Of a stretch of 64,000 nucleotides of DNA, positions 32,197 through 44,068 are shown piece after piece (the stretch's first letter is position 1; each line of letters opens with the position of its first letter). This stretch comes from Heliocidaris erythrogramma. Taxonomy: Eukaryota; Echinodermata; Echinoidea; Camarodonta; Echinometridae. Location of the stretch: contig CM046856.1 in assembly GCA_025617745.1 (NCBI GenBank), forward strand, positions 41,538,888-41,602,887, read 5' to 3'. The translations under genes were made by a program, and so were the position numbers. Under the pieces are notes generated by a model, which worked only from the letters and a program-made list of their open reading frames with translations, was not told the origin of the DNA and made no database searches.

Positions 32197-32776
32197 CTGC
32201 AAATTAAACAAACACAAGGTATCAAGGTTAAGTGCCAGTGAATAGAAAATATCAATGTGCTATTAACCTGCTAAAGGAGCAACCTAGCAGACAACTGAAG
32301 CTGATAAGATATTCGACAGCTCATGGGAGAGTACATTGTTAAAGGACAATTCAGACTTTGTCACACTGGTAAGCTGATTTGTGAGATAGCAGAAAAATAA
32401 GAGAAACAGGACGGTGAAAGTTGGAATGAAATTGGACAAACAATATATGCCATGAATGTATGAATGAATTAAAAGCTCAAATCGCAAATTCTATGTGAAT
32501 CTCAACTGGCTAATTGGTCATTGAACTATGACATAATTGGGGACAACTATCCCATTTTATCAACAAAAATATCATTCCATTTCTCTAAGTAACTTCTCCC
32601 TCAGGACTATTTAAAATATAAGGATGGTGTGTTTAAGAATCCTTAAATAATCCTGCTCAGCAGTGAACTCTAGAAATTGTTTTTGTCATTTTGTGTGCAA
32701 AAGCACATGGGAGAGCTGTCTGACAACACATCACAGTCACATTCCAATTCACCTATTTCGAATTCATAAAAGTGCT

Positions 32777-32868
32777 ACATTAGGTGGACAGTTTTGTCTC
32801 ATTTCTATGCTCAACTGTCCACCTAATGTAGGGGCGCTATTATGACGAAATAAACCGCATTGTTGTGT
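32777..32868. repeat. Inverted repeat plus shared 28-bp module
   Basis: ACATTAGGTGGACAGTT (32777) is exactly inverted at 32813-32829. It is followed by 'tattatgacgaaataaac' at about 32839, a module also found at about 34753 inside another hairpin element. Probably two members of one small MITE family in TAF5L intron 3 (the intron between exons 34964-35018 and 32074-32196). Confidence 0.55.
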
Positions 32869-32941
32869 GTCCAGCTAAAGTATCATCAATCCAGTTTTGA
32901 TCCGGGTATATTCCCCGTCGACGGGGGTGGCCAGATTTACC

Positions 32942-33310
32942 TCACTTTGTAGCAATCTTTCTCACACCCGCCCTCCATCTCGCACGATTCATGGCATCCT
33001 CCCTCCTCAAACCAACTCCACTACACTCCTCCTCAACCTGTTTTCTCCATGTTTTCCTCGGTCGTCCTCGCTTCCTCGGGCCCTTCACTTCAAACTCCAG
33101 AGCTTTTCTCAAAATGTGCCCGTCCTCCCTTCTCAGCACATGCCCATACCATCTCACTCCATTTGCTTTTGCCATCTGAGCCACTGATTCTTCCAGTCCT
33201 AACATCTCCAACAGGTCCTTGCTCCTTTTTCTATCCATTAGTTTCACTCCACACATTGCTCTAACCATTGCTCTCTCAGTCCTCGCCAAGATCGCCAGCT
33301 CATTACCACC
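32942..33310 (-). pseudogene. LINE ORF2 C-terminal fragment
   Basis: The minus strand encodes ARTERAMVRAMCGVKLMDRK, KANGVRWYGHVLRREDGH and KGPRKRGRPRKTWRKQVEEE. These are the C-terminal hallmarks (RWYGHVLRR, RGRPRKTW) of RTE/CR1-related endonuclease-reverse transcriptase LINEs. It is intact for 115 codons and ends with a normal stop at 32942. 5' truncated, and sits in TAF5L intron 3. Confidence 0.85.
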
Positions 33311-33807
33311 TAAACACCATGGCCCGTATTCTGAACTCCGGTTTAACTTAAACTCCAGTCTAAGTTAAACCAGAGTCTAACTAAACCCGACTTAGACTGC
33401 ATGTCGGGTTTAACTCCATTTCTGTTTCTGAAAGTCCAGTTTAGTTAAATTGTGGTTTAGTTGCCACGGAGATATAGTCTGCTGCTACTGCACATGCCCA
33501 GTAGAGCTCAATTTATCGTCAAGAAGGCTGAAATTTGCTTATTCCTTTCATTTTTAGGATGTTTAATCAAGAAATGTCATGAAATACTCTATACACAAAT
33601 TAAAGGCATACCATTTGGCACTTGATTTGTCATGATTAGCCTACTGGAGTTTTCTGGATCGTAAATGAACGACTATTTAAGGTTAGGTTGGTCGGTTTAT
33701 CCTACGTTATTGCATGTATTACTATAACTAGTCCTAGGGAAGATACTGAACGCAGGCACTACACCTCTGTATTCAGCTCCTTCTTCCATTTCAAAATGGC
33801 TGGATCA

Positions 33808-34217
33808 CTAGCGTAGGCTGGGGGGGGGGGGGCAGCAAGAACCCCCCCCCTTTTTTTTTTGCTTGTCGGATAATTATGGAGGAAAACATCTGATAACCCC
33901 TGCCACCACAGAACAACTTTTTGAGGGCTGGCGAAAAAAAATCATGGTAGACTCTAGATGTATTAACAATTAGGCCTGCAACGTCCATCATGTGGGAGCA
34001 GAACGGATCAAGGATTTTGTATTTTGAAAAGGGGCTCAAGCAATTGACACACAACAAAACAAAAAAAAAAGCATCAGATGGGGGTTGATTTCAGGGAAAT
34101 ACCAAATTTGATGACTTAGTTACGTCTGACAATTAAAGCAAAGCTAAAATTAAAAATAAAAAAAATGTGGAGGGGGGGGGGGGGGGTGTCCGGACTCGTG
34201 AACCCCACCTGCCACTG
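33808..34217. mobile_element. hAT-like MITE with poly-G/C and poly-T tracts
   Basis: The left end (CTAGCGTAGGCTGGGG) and the inverted right end (CAGTGGCAGGTGGGGTT) resemble the CAGTGGCG-type termini of widespread MITEs. The interior 'ttgcttgtcggataattatggagg' near 33858 matches the element at 55.4-55.75 kb. Boundaries are approximate. Confidence 0.5.
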
Positions 34218-34602
34218 ATTGGTGAGGCAAACGCAACACCGTCACTTTGCAAATTTGACTAGGCCTAGGCCTAGATTCAGAGCAAAAGGAAAGGACCCAG
34301 GCTATAGACCTCTTTATAATTATAGCCTGAGAGGTTAGATATATATTTTGTTATGAGGCACAGGGGGCATTTTGAAAACAAAAACAACAGAACAAACAAA
34401 AAATAAGATATACCGTATCTAGATCTAGAGGTAATTAATTAAAAAAAAGTTATAGCTAGACCTATACCCTATACAGTAGGCCTACTTTTAGACCGAAAAA
34501 CAAACTTGTTCGTTTCATTTCATTGAAAAGTCAATACGGTTGTACACTTTACCGGGTACCATATGAAGGGTACATTTTCGGAGATAATAGTAATCAAGTA
34601 AT

Positions 34603-34639
<37 letters not shown>

Positions 34640-34823
34640 CATACAAATATATATTTCTCTAGATTCCGCATTTGGGAGACATGGCTTTGTCACTTTAATT
34701 GTTCCGCGTGTCTCCCTAAAGCGGTTTCGTGTCTCCGTAAAGCGGTGGTTTCTATTATGACGAAATAAACTGCATTGTTACGTGTCTCCCAAATCCGGAA
34801 TCCAGCGTAATATATATATATAT
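34603..34823. repeat. (TA)n microsatellite with nested hairpin element
   Basis: TA repeats at 34603-34634 and 34808-34823 bracket 34662-34803. That segment starts GATTCCGCATTTGGGAGACA and ends with its near inverse. It contains the 'tattatgacgaaataaac' module shared with 32.84 kb. Probably a small TA-targeting MITE inserted in a TA tract. Confidence 0.65.
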
Positions 34824-34963
34824 AATTCAATCTAATCCCAAATACAAAAGTTTATTTTTATCATGGTTGGGGTCAAGTAATGACAGAATTCTACATCCCA
34901 TCCAAATCTTTCTGCTACAGAGATACAGCTGGAACAACAATGTACATTTGATTTCTTTCTCAC

Positions 34964-35018
34964 CTGCTGAAGCCAGATATTTCCCATTGGGAGCAAAGGC
35001 TATGCACAGCACAGAACT
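34964..35018 (-). CDS. TAF5L: TAF5L-like exon, WD40 blade
   Basis: 55 nt encode SSVLCIAFAPNGKYLASA plus the first base of Gly. The acceptor TTTCCAG is at 35019 and the donor GTGAGA at 34958-34963. The motif 'FxPNGKYLASAGED', completed by the next exon, is characteristic of TAF5L. Confidence 0.92.
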
Positions 35019-35199
35019 CTGGAAATAAAATGAAGATAAAAAGATCACATCAACTTAAGAGCTGGTGTCTGAGAGAATCAGGCAGGGGTCAGAAGATGGA
35101 CTCATATTTTAAAGTTTTTTTTTTATTTTTTATTTTTGAGAAATTTGAAAAATGCAAATTTACGGTAAATTCAACAGAGTATAACAAAAATGGCCCAAC

Positions 35200-37500
35200 T
35201 TTTTATGAGGTAATATTTGGTCAGGAAGTGTCTTCACGTGCCCACTTGTGATTTAGGATTTCAAAAGTGTGAAGTGTCTTACGCTTTTTATGCACATGTC
35301 TGTTAAAAACTACAATTTTTTAAACTTCTGACAAATTTCTAAAAAAAAGTTTTTTTCCATGCTGTGGTTGACAAACAAAATATGTGACCCAATGTATTGT
35401 CAAATCATACTTGGGCATGTTGGGCCATCATAGCATTATGTTCGATATCTGAATTTTTAAATTGTTGGATATTTTTTTGTATTTATGTCAAAGTATCCTT
35501 ACAGTATGCTAATTTTTGCATTTTTGAAAATTTGCAAAAAAAGACAATAACTTTAACATTAATTCGTCTTAGGCTAATACTAATGACCTAACCTATTTTT
35601 AATCAACGCTTGGTCACAGAGTGCCTTCATAGTGTTTCTTTCGATAACTGATATCATAAGCGTGGAGTAATGTGTACTTAATATTTAAAAATACATGTAA
35701 CAGTTATGCCATTTTTCAGATTTTTTGGGGAAAATTTAATTTAAAAAAGACCTCAATTGAAACCTAAATTCATATCGCGCTAATGTTAATGACCTAACAT
35801 ATTTTCAATCAATAATCGGTTGCATAGTGCCTCCATAGTGCAAATTTCATTACCGTATTTCGAGATTGTGGAGTAATGTGTGTTTAATATATAAAAATTG
35901 AAAGAAAAAGAAAACAAAAACAAGAACAAAATGTTGATTGAATCTAAAATTCATCTCACGCCAAAATCAATGACTGAGATATTTTGAAGTATTAGTTGAT
36001 CACAGAGTGTCTGCATAATGCTACTTCCAATACCTCACCTGATTTCACAAAGGTGGAGTAATTTATTCCTTGTAACAGTTTTCCTACGTAAAATGTGCTT
36101 AAATATGCCAATTTTAACATTTTTGGATTGAATAACAGAGAATCAAGTTTTAAGCTCCGATAATCCATTACATCCCAATATCAATGAGCTAACCCCTGTT
36201 ACGGTAACTAATCTAAGAATGTCCTGGTCACAGGATGCCTTAATAATTACTCATTTTGATATTTCATTCTTTTCACAAATTCAGTAATCATCTCTACCTA
36301 TGTGAAGATGCACTTTAAAACATGCCGGTGTTCACATTTTGAACAAAGAAAGTTTAACCTATTAATTATATCAACAGAGCTGCCAACCTTGTGCAACCAA
36401 AAAAAGGAATCATGATGGCCAAAAAAAGGAATTTACAGCAAAAAAAAGGAATACCTTCAAACAAAACTTAAAACCTCGCGCGACATACTTCCATTGCAGA
36501 AATAATGCTCATTTCTTATGCTGAAATGTCTCGTCACATTTTTCCCTTTGATGTGTGCTCACAGTCACGCATTACTTGGATCATATTCACACTTCATTAC
36601 TTGCCAACATTTGAAATCACATAAATGTACATGTAATAGAACTAGAAGGAAAATTATACAAGTGTCAGGAATATTGCATGACCTGATACACCGCACTGGT
36701 TTTGATAAAAATGCTTTAGATTTTGGATTTCATTTTTTTTCTTTTTTTTTTGTTGAAAATCTAAATGAGAACTTACACATGCAAAATGCAAATTCAACGC
36801 CTTTTGTGATTGGCTTTATGACAGGAAATCGTTGTTTGTACTCCTCTTTAAACTTCTGTACTCCTCTTTAAACTTCTGTGACCGTTTTCCACTAATTTTG
36901 ATCAAATCCTCTCCAGTTTCGCGAAATAATTCTGTTAAATCCACGATGGTGTGTCAAAGCCCGTGCGCAGTTCAGCAAGCGGTAATACATTGTCCCACAT
37001 ATAGAGATCGGTGCTGTGCTTACATGCGTTTTGCATGGGTCGCACGCTACATGGGCACCGCTGCATGCGAATAAAACATGTTTTCGCAGTCACACGACCC
37101 AGTCACACGACGGAAGAGCGATCGAAACTTGCGTTATTTCAATGATATACTGTACATGTACATACCATTGGTCAGTTTGGCGTCGATTTCGTCGGTGGGA
37201 TTGTAACATTACGTGTATCGATAGCTCAAACCCGGAAGTCATAGACAACACTGTATTTTCGTGTACTAGTACACAGAACACACGCAAACACTTAAAAAAC
37301 AGAAAAAACGTATTTCATGAAGAAAAAACGGAATGCCGTAATATTGGTTAAAAAGTGGTAATAATTCTGTCAAAAACGGAATGGTTGGCAGCTCTGTATC
37401 AACCCAAATTTAATACGTAACTCCACATTGATTTACCCAATACTTGGTCATAGAGTACCTTCGTAATTTCAATTTTGATAACTTGATACGGAATTATGCT
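35200..37500 (+). repeat. Degenerate tandem repeat, about 200-bp unit, in TAF5L intron 2
   Basis: Units near 35218, 35610, 35818, 35993, 36223 and 37444 each carry 'ggtca-agagtgcctt-atagtg', then 'gata-c', then 'gtggagtaatgtgt'. They are strongly diverged. The run is interrupted by the 1-kb inverted-repeat element at 36375-37396. Confidence 0.65.
36375..37396. mobile_element. 1.0-kb non-autonomous DNA element
   Basis: The termini CAGAGCTGCCAACC and GGTTGGCAGCTCTG are flanked by TATCAA at 36369-36374 and 37397-37402. Inside are several AAAAAAGGAA / ACGGAA subterminal motifs. No transposase. The CAGAG terminus recalls hAT, but the 6-bp duplication does not fit its usual 8 bp, so the superfamily is left open. 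Confidence 0.7.
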
Positions 37501-37563
37501 GCGCATCTTACATAAACAAGAGTTTCACGTTGTCATATTTACCTATATGAAAAATGAAAAAAA

Positions 37564-37928
37564 ATAGCAATAAAGTATAGGATTTGAAGGTTTGCATGGT
37601 GAAGTTGTAATTCAGAAAAGGTTTGCGGTACAACCATGTGAGTTGGAATAACTCCACGTTCCGGTCAGAATGCTCTGGCCGTCGTCAGGTACCTTGATGT
37701 TATTTATCCTTTCAATGTAGGTACTTTGATGTTACTGCTACTATTTCTTTCTATGTTATGTGTTTGCATCCATTTTATTTATTGAATTGCTGCTTCATAT
37801 ATAAATTCTGCTGATTTATTCGCTCTTCTCATTCTCCTGACGACGGCCAGAGCATTCTGACCGGAACGTGGAGTTATTCCAACTCACATGGTTGTACCGC
37901 AAACCTTTTCTGAATAGCAATAAAGTAG
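37564..37928. mobile_element. Perfect 79-bp inverted repeat with 14-bp flanking direct repeat
   Basis: Sequence 37611-37689 is exactly inverted at 37836-37914; the start is TTCAGAAAAGGTTTGCGGTA. ATAGCAATAAAGTA stands at 37564-37577 and again at about 37914-37927. The perfect arms point to a young insertion. The flanking repeat is longer than usual for cut-and-paste elements. Confidence 0.75.
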
Positions 37929-38596
37929 TTTTAACCCTATTCCACCAAACCTGTACAAAAGTGGACAAAGAAACCATAATTTATGCAATGGTGAAATATT
38001 AATGGAATTCAAGTGGATGACGATAATATTTATTTGTTACATGTCGTTTATCCAGTTTTTATAATTCCAAAGGTTCGTTGATCCAAAAGTTCATTAAATC
38101 AAAACTTTGATAATTCCGAAGGTTCGTTAATCCGAAGTTTTGTAATAAGGGAAATGGAATGGGGGTCCCAATTCCGTAAATGAAACAAAACTCTAAAAGC
38201 ATTGTTCACAAGTACGAACATTGCAATAAAATAAAGTTAACGTCAAAATTTAAAACTAATGGATTAGAAATCATTTATTGCACAAAAAAATATATACATA
38301 CATGTACAGCAATAAGATAAAACAGCAAGAAGCGTGTACTAGGGAAAAACAGTTTATGCATTACGTGTTGGGAAACGGTAAATGTATCGTCATCATTTAC
38401 GCAACAAAAAAGTAAGTTCCCCCGAAACTTTTTGATATATCTCGAGAAACATTTGAAAAATCTGTTAATTCAAACAGCAAAGTATGCATATTTTTTTTTT
38501 ACCCACATTTTGATTGGTTATGTGTCAACAATCGATCGTGTTGTGAATGAAATTATGATCATTTTTATTCCTGTTGGTACAAGAAAAAATAGCACA

Positions 38597-39376
38597 TTGG
38601 GTGATTTCACGCTCGGTGTTGGTGTTTGGTGTTAGTGTCTATTTTGCCCCGAAATCGTGATCTAACACCGACTATGAAATGAAAAAAAATCAGTCGGTGT
38701 TAGGTGTTGACCTCTGATTTTTTTGACGTAGTTCCGGTTGCCGGTGTTTGTTTTTTTGTTAATAATTGTCTACTGAACCAAGCTCGGCCGTCGGTGTTTA
38801 ATTTCATGTACAAATTCCCATTCACTAACACTATAACCCTAGGGATTAAGAAATACCGATTTCACTGTCGGTGTTGGTGTTGGTGTTTCTAGCTATGGGA
38901 AATTTTGCTGATTAGTCATGAGAAATAAAGACAATAGGCGCTATTCGAAGTGTAATTTCATAGGCGTTAAGAGGTATTATGTTCATATAGGCCTGATATT
39001 AGATCTAGGCCAGCATTTGCTGCAAGTGAGAAATTCGAGAGAAATCATATCTAAACTTACTGTTCCTGTCAAGACCATCCATTTCTGTGAAGTTTCTTAC
39101 CACACTCTAGATCAAATAATTATTTATTTTAGAAATGCCGGACTACTCGTGTAATTTAAGGATATTCTAGACGAATAATTAAATAGTTTTAAACAATTTT
39201 TTTCCCTTCGTTAAAAACGGTGCTGACGCCATTACCAGTGTTAAGCTATCGATGCGCTTTGTTAGGATATCGGTATCGGCTCCTTAATCTGAATAGCGGT
39301 GTTTGAGCTCGATTTTAGGATAATTTTCGCTCTAAACACCAACACCAAACACCAACACCGAGCGTGAAATCACCAA
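38597..39376. mobile_element. Non-autonomous element with GGTGTT subterminal repeats
   Basis: The left end GGTGATTTCACGCTCGGTG and its inverse close an interval of about 780 bp. Arms of about 40 bp consist largely of GGTGTT units. More GGTGTT clusters lie inside at about 38694, 38740, 38790 and 38870. No coding content, no secure duplication. Confidence 0.7.
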
Positions 39377-39808
39377 TTGTGTTTCATAATGCATTGCAGG
39401 GTTTATGTCTATACTATTTCATTCTTTTCATCTTTAATTATGTTAAGACACATACACTTTATTTTAAATAGTGTCTATACAAATTGTAAGAAGAAGGATA
39501 GAAGGAGCAATCCTATAAGTTTCGTTTGAATGGTGTAAACCTAATTGCATTTTTACTCTGAATGAAAATTGCAATAACTTTCAAAATTCATGTCCTTGAT
39601 AGGTACCAAAAAGGTCTATTTTTAGGAGGTAGGGATAATTATGAATGGAATTATGAACAGAAAAGTTTAACATCATTTTCGTGGGATATACCCTATATAT
39701 ACAACAACTTCAAAATATAAAAGAATTCCGCCGACCCCCATCTCCCGACTTTTTTCAAATCTGCCTGATTCTCTCAAACAGTAGCTCTTAAATGTTTATT
39801 TCCAATTA

Positions 39809-40582
39809 CAGTCAACCTCGCCTAAGTCAATCATGACTGGACTGAGTGAAATGCGTCGACATAGGCGATTTTTGACTTGTGCGAAAGTCGAATAAAATCT
39901 GACTTACATGTGTATACATAACACGGGGACGCCGCGGTGTGGACTGTGGCCAGCTGCCCGGAGGTTTGATCGATTGGGAGTTCTCATCACATAATGTACC
40001 ATTTTTATTGTGCCGACATCGAGAAAATGAGAACCTACATGTAGTGTACCTTTCATGTACCTAGTATAATATTTCACACATGTTACAAGTTGGACAATAA
40101 AATATAAAACCAGACTTGTCCAGTGATTAATTCCAATGTATTAAATCCTCCCTCACATCCATTTATATGCACATGGCCGTGAAGGCAATAAAACTGCATG
40201 CAGTACGGCGTCTGTCCAGCTGGCCGGCCGTGCAAACATGACTTAACACATGACATTTTGTTCTTCACATCAGAGCGCGAGAGAGGACGCAGTGATCGCG
40301 CCAGCAAGTCAGGAAATTTTTTAAAACAAAATCGGCGTGTGGCAGTTTTGACAATGATTGATTTCACATTGCCGTCTAGTTCGACCTGCATGGTGTAAAT
40401 TTAATGTTTTTTCACGGTATTGTTCTGAGAATTTGATTGATTTAGGCGAGTATTCGACCTAAAAAAAATTGACTTGTTCAAACACACGTAAGTCCATGAG
40501 GATAAATTGGGACTTTTTATTTTCGACTTGAGTGACTATTTGCCACATGCGACATAGACTTACATGTAAGCAAGGTTGACTG
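39809..40582. mobile_element. pogo/Tigger-like non-autonomous element, copy 2
   Basis: The termini CAGTCAACCTCGCCTAAGTC and, inverted, CAGTCAACCTTGCTTACATG are flanked by TA (39807-39808 and 40583-40584). It aligns end to end with copy 1 at 30173. It lies in TAF5L intron 2, while copy 1 lies beyond the last visible exon. Confidence 0.85.
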
Positions 40583-41337
40583 TACATCAAGGCAGGGATT
40601 CAAAAGGACTTAAAACAGACCATTAAAAAAAAAAAAACCTTTTTTGCTTTGTACATGTATAATTAGGGGATCTATGCGCTGGTATCCTTTATTACCTATA
40701 CAAGGCATTTTAGCTGCAAAATAAATATTTTTCACGCTACTCCGAATCCGTTACCGGAGGGGGCAATATGGAAAATATTGCCCCCCATAGTCCCACTGTG
40801 CCAAAAAAGAAGGCAACATTTTGCCATATTACATCACAGTGCATACATGTATTGTGTAGGCGTTTAAGTGTCACAATTCCTTGGCACAGATTACACATCA
40901 TTATGAATAACCTGAAATCAGAGGAACTGACAGGCAAATAGACTTGTTTGTAATTGCTACAAAATAGGCATAATGATATAGATGATTATAATATTGGCTG
41001 GTTCTCCTTTCGTGGAATATTGAAAATATTGCCCTTAAGAACCATATTGCCTTTGTCTTCGGCAATCAAGGCCAGTCAATATTTTATGAATATTAACCAT
41101 ATTAGACATCTGAGCAGTGCAATTTTTACATTTTATGGCCTGGATTTGACAAGCCAACAAAATTGCGGGACGAAAAATATTGCCCAGTCTCGAAAGTCAA
41201 TGGGATTTTGCGTGTTAAATAGCGGGCAATAAACTATATTTTTTATAATATTTCAGAGTTCGCTCTAGATGTCTGATTCTATTAATAATAAAGATATGGA
41301 CTGGCTACTTTTGGGGGAAACATCATTAATTGCCCTC

Positions 41338-41359
41338 ACTAGAATCGTACGATTCTAGT
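41338..41359. repeat. Perfect 22-bp palindrome
   Basis: ACTAGAATCGT is followed at once by ACGATTCTAGT. A further imperfect palindrome (GGGGGCAATAT and its inverse) lies at about 40757-40785. Confidence 0.85.
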
Positions 41360-42337
41360 TCAGGCAAATTCTGGAAATTCTGAAATCTACAAACAGCAAT
41401 GATGATCTCGCACTTTCGCAAAGTGAAGTGTTGAATTTTATCTACACAGTCCGCATATGCGTACAGCCACTTTGCGCTACTATAGCAGTGCTGAGATCGA
41501 TCGGATACAGTACTAGTACTGGTAGTACAGCTGACCGGCTGTATACAGATGCAAAGGCCAGACGCACATCTACTGTGTATGAAGATTGGCAATATTTGTA
41601 TAATATTGAATGGCCTTGAGAGAGATACAAAGATATATCGCACGAGCTATGAGCATATTTCACGAGTCGGCAAGACAAGTGAAATATTTTCAAAGTAAGT
41701 GCGATATAGCCTTGTGTCCCATGAAAGAAAAGCCATTGACCCCTACCATGCCGTGGGCAGCAAATCCCGCCCAAAAATGTAAGTGTTGAACATTTTGTTT
41801 AGGCTCAGAATGACTTGAAAATTCTTCCTCATACAGAAACCTGTGCCTCTAATATGATGTTTATTCCTATGCAATATATCTTTGCCCAGCTTGCTCAAGA
41901 AAAAAAAATCATTGAAAGTTGATATTTAACTCTTGAAAGTTCATTTTTGACAATTTCTCAATAATCTGGTGGCATAGAAGGGGTTAAATATTATTATTAC
42001 CTATATCATGTATATGCCTATCTTGTAGCAATTACAAACATGTCTGTTTGCTTGTCAGTCCCTCAATCTGATTTCAAGTTATTCATACAGGTATGCAGTC
42101 TGGGCCGAGCAATTGTGACGTAAATTGTTAACGCACGTATCCATTCTTTAAGCCTTACTGCGCGCATGCACATTGATAAAAGCGCACTGACCAGGCAAAA
42201 TACGGTGTAATATTGCACGGCAAAGTTAGTACGGTTAGTATGGGGAATTTGATGTTGCAATGAATATGCCCCGATATTGCACGCTCAAATCAAGCGAACA
42301 AAAATATGCGTTTTAAATGCGCCGCTAAAATGCCTTA

Positions 42338-42417
42338 TATAGGTAATAATTAAGTTTATTTAATTATATAGGTAATAATTAAGTTTATTTAATTATATAG
42401 GTAATAATTAAGTTTGT
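42338..42417 (+). repeat. 29-bp tandem repeat, 2.7 copies
   Basis: TATAGGTAATAATTAAGTTT begins at 42338, 42367 and 42396. The units are identical, so the expansion is recent. It lies in TAF5L intron 2. Confidence 0.9.
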
Positions 42418-42546
42418 AGTTAAATTCATGTACCACTAGCAAAATTAATGAAAATAAAAACCCCTGCAGAATAAATGGCGTACACAGTATCACTTCACTT
42501 CAGAGATATTGCAAATCAAATTAGAGAAAATGAGTTCTCTACCCAC

Positions 42547-42660
42547 CTTGTGTCCTGTAAGTAAGCGCACAGACTTTCCTTGTGTAATATCCCAAAGTCG
42601 AATGGTCTTGTCATTAGATCCGGTCGCTACATACTTGCAGTTAGGATGGAATTTGACACA
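42547..42660 (-). CDS. TAF5L: TAF5L-like exon, WD40 blade
   Basis: 114 nt (38 codons, phase 0 at both ends) encode CVKFHPNCKYVATGSNDKTI, then RLWDITQGKSVRLLTGHK. The acceptor is CCCCAG at 42661 and the donor GTGGGT at 42541-42546. A hAT-like MITE starts only about 50 bp upstream of the acceptor. Residues match the TAF5L 'DVDCVKFHPN' to 'FTGH' block. Confidence 0.93.
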
Positions 42661-42710
42661 CTGGGGTAGAGAAATGAAATATGCAGATTTTAGAAGAGAG
42701 GCCTTTACAC

Positions 42711-43551
42711 CAGTGTTGTAGCTAGAGCATTTTTAGTGGTGGGTGCAACTTCATGGACTTTGACCTGCGTGTGGAGAGAGCGCAGCGAACGGAGCTTCAC
42801 GACTATTGACCAGGGGTCCTGGGGCAGCGCCCCCTAAGCTTTGCCTTATACAACATTTAATTGTGTCCACAAAGAAACTTGGTATCGCGTTCGCACATCG
42901 ATCTCTACGTGTGCGCTATAAGAAACAAATTTTTTTTTGAGATGTCTGCGCTCGCAGCGATCAGGAAATTGACAGTAAATGACAGTAAATTACAGATTTC
43001 ATTTTTGAAATTATCTTTTCCAACATCGGTGAGTTAAATTTATTGTATTTCATGGATATGTTGGTGTCGGTTTTGGAAATTAAGTGCCGATTTTGAGTGA
43101 ATGTTAGTGATTTTTGTGCAGTGGTGTTTGAAAGTGTTGAGGTGTATGACTGCCTAGATTCTACACACAAAGTACAGTAATGACGCTATGAGTGAACTTG
43201 ACTGCCTTTGCAAATGGGAAATCATCTATTGCGAACGAGCGATTGTCCCCGGCCCCTTGGTCACGGACTCCGCTCGGATTACAATCAATTTATTTTATTT
43301 TGATTTTAGTTTCAGGTTATACAAGTGTACTATCCTTACAAGTCAAGTCATGAAATAATATTTATGGTCAATATCAAAGCGCAACAAGGTTATTTCTGCG
43401 CATTATATATGTTTTGGGAAATTAATACACATCAAGTTTGGGGAAATAGTGCCGGGCAGGAAACTGACTTTCAGCCAGAATGCCGGGCGGAAAATGTGAG
43501 TGGCGGACGTGGCCGCTCGGGCCGCCCACTGTAGCTACATGTACATCCCTG
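42711..43551. mobile_element. hAT-like non-autonomous element next to a TAF5L exon
   Basis: The 8-bp duplication CTTTACAC (42703-42710 and 43552-43559) flanks termini CAGTGTTGTAGCTA and, inverted, CAGGGATGTACATGTAGCTA. Length is about 841 bp with no transposase. The insertion lies about 50 bp upstream of the exon 42547-42660 acceptor on the minus strand, where branch-point sequence would be expected. Confidence 0.85.
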
Positions 43552-43688
43552 CTTTACACTGATAAACTCAAAATCTACAAAATTTACAGACCATCTAATT
43601 CTCATTAATAGTAGAAGGAAAAAAGAAAATGATTTTCACTTTTTTGCTGTAACCGCTTGTCATGCACAACACATTAGTGCTTAGAATT

Positions 43689-44035
43689 GTAAAATCAGCA
43701 CTGATTTTCTTATTTACTATATAAATCTATATACCTACCTATTATGCTAGTAGTCTTGACTACGCGACCCCTTCGAGAACTTAACACAAATGAGTCACAA
43801 TATTGTGCGCACCCCCGGAATCCTATTGTTCCCCTCGCCACTCACGCGCGGCGACACGCAACGGCCATCTTCCTCTTTTGCGAACAACCCCAAGTAGAAA
43901 CATGTTGCTTGCAAGGTGCGGGGAAGGAGGGAGGGTCATAGATAGGTATATAGATTTATATAGTAAAGTAGAAAATCAGTGCTGATTTTACAAATTTACT
44001 GCAATAAATCATATATACCTACCTATTATGCTAGA
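43689..44035 (-). repeat. 3' terminal repeat region of DIRS C
   Basis: GTAAAATCAGCACTGATTTT at 43689 pairs with its inverse near 43975-43992. The inner part (about 43993-44035) is the inverse of the 5' end at 48875-48916. Confidence 0.8.
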
Positions 44036-44068
44036 CCAGGTATGTTTCGAGAGAAGAAGGGAACAGGA

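Noticed and set aside
42338..42417. CRISPR-like array (29-bp repeats)
   Set aside because: The repeats are contiguous with no spacers, and the DNA is eukaryotic.
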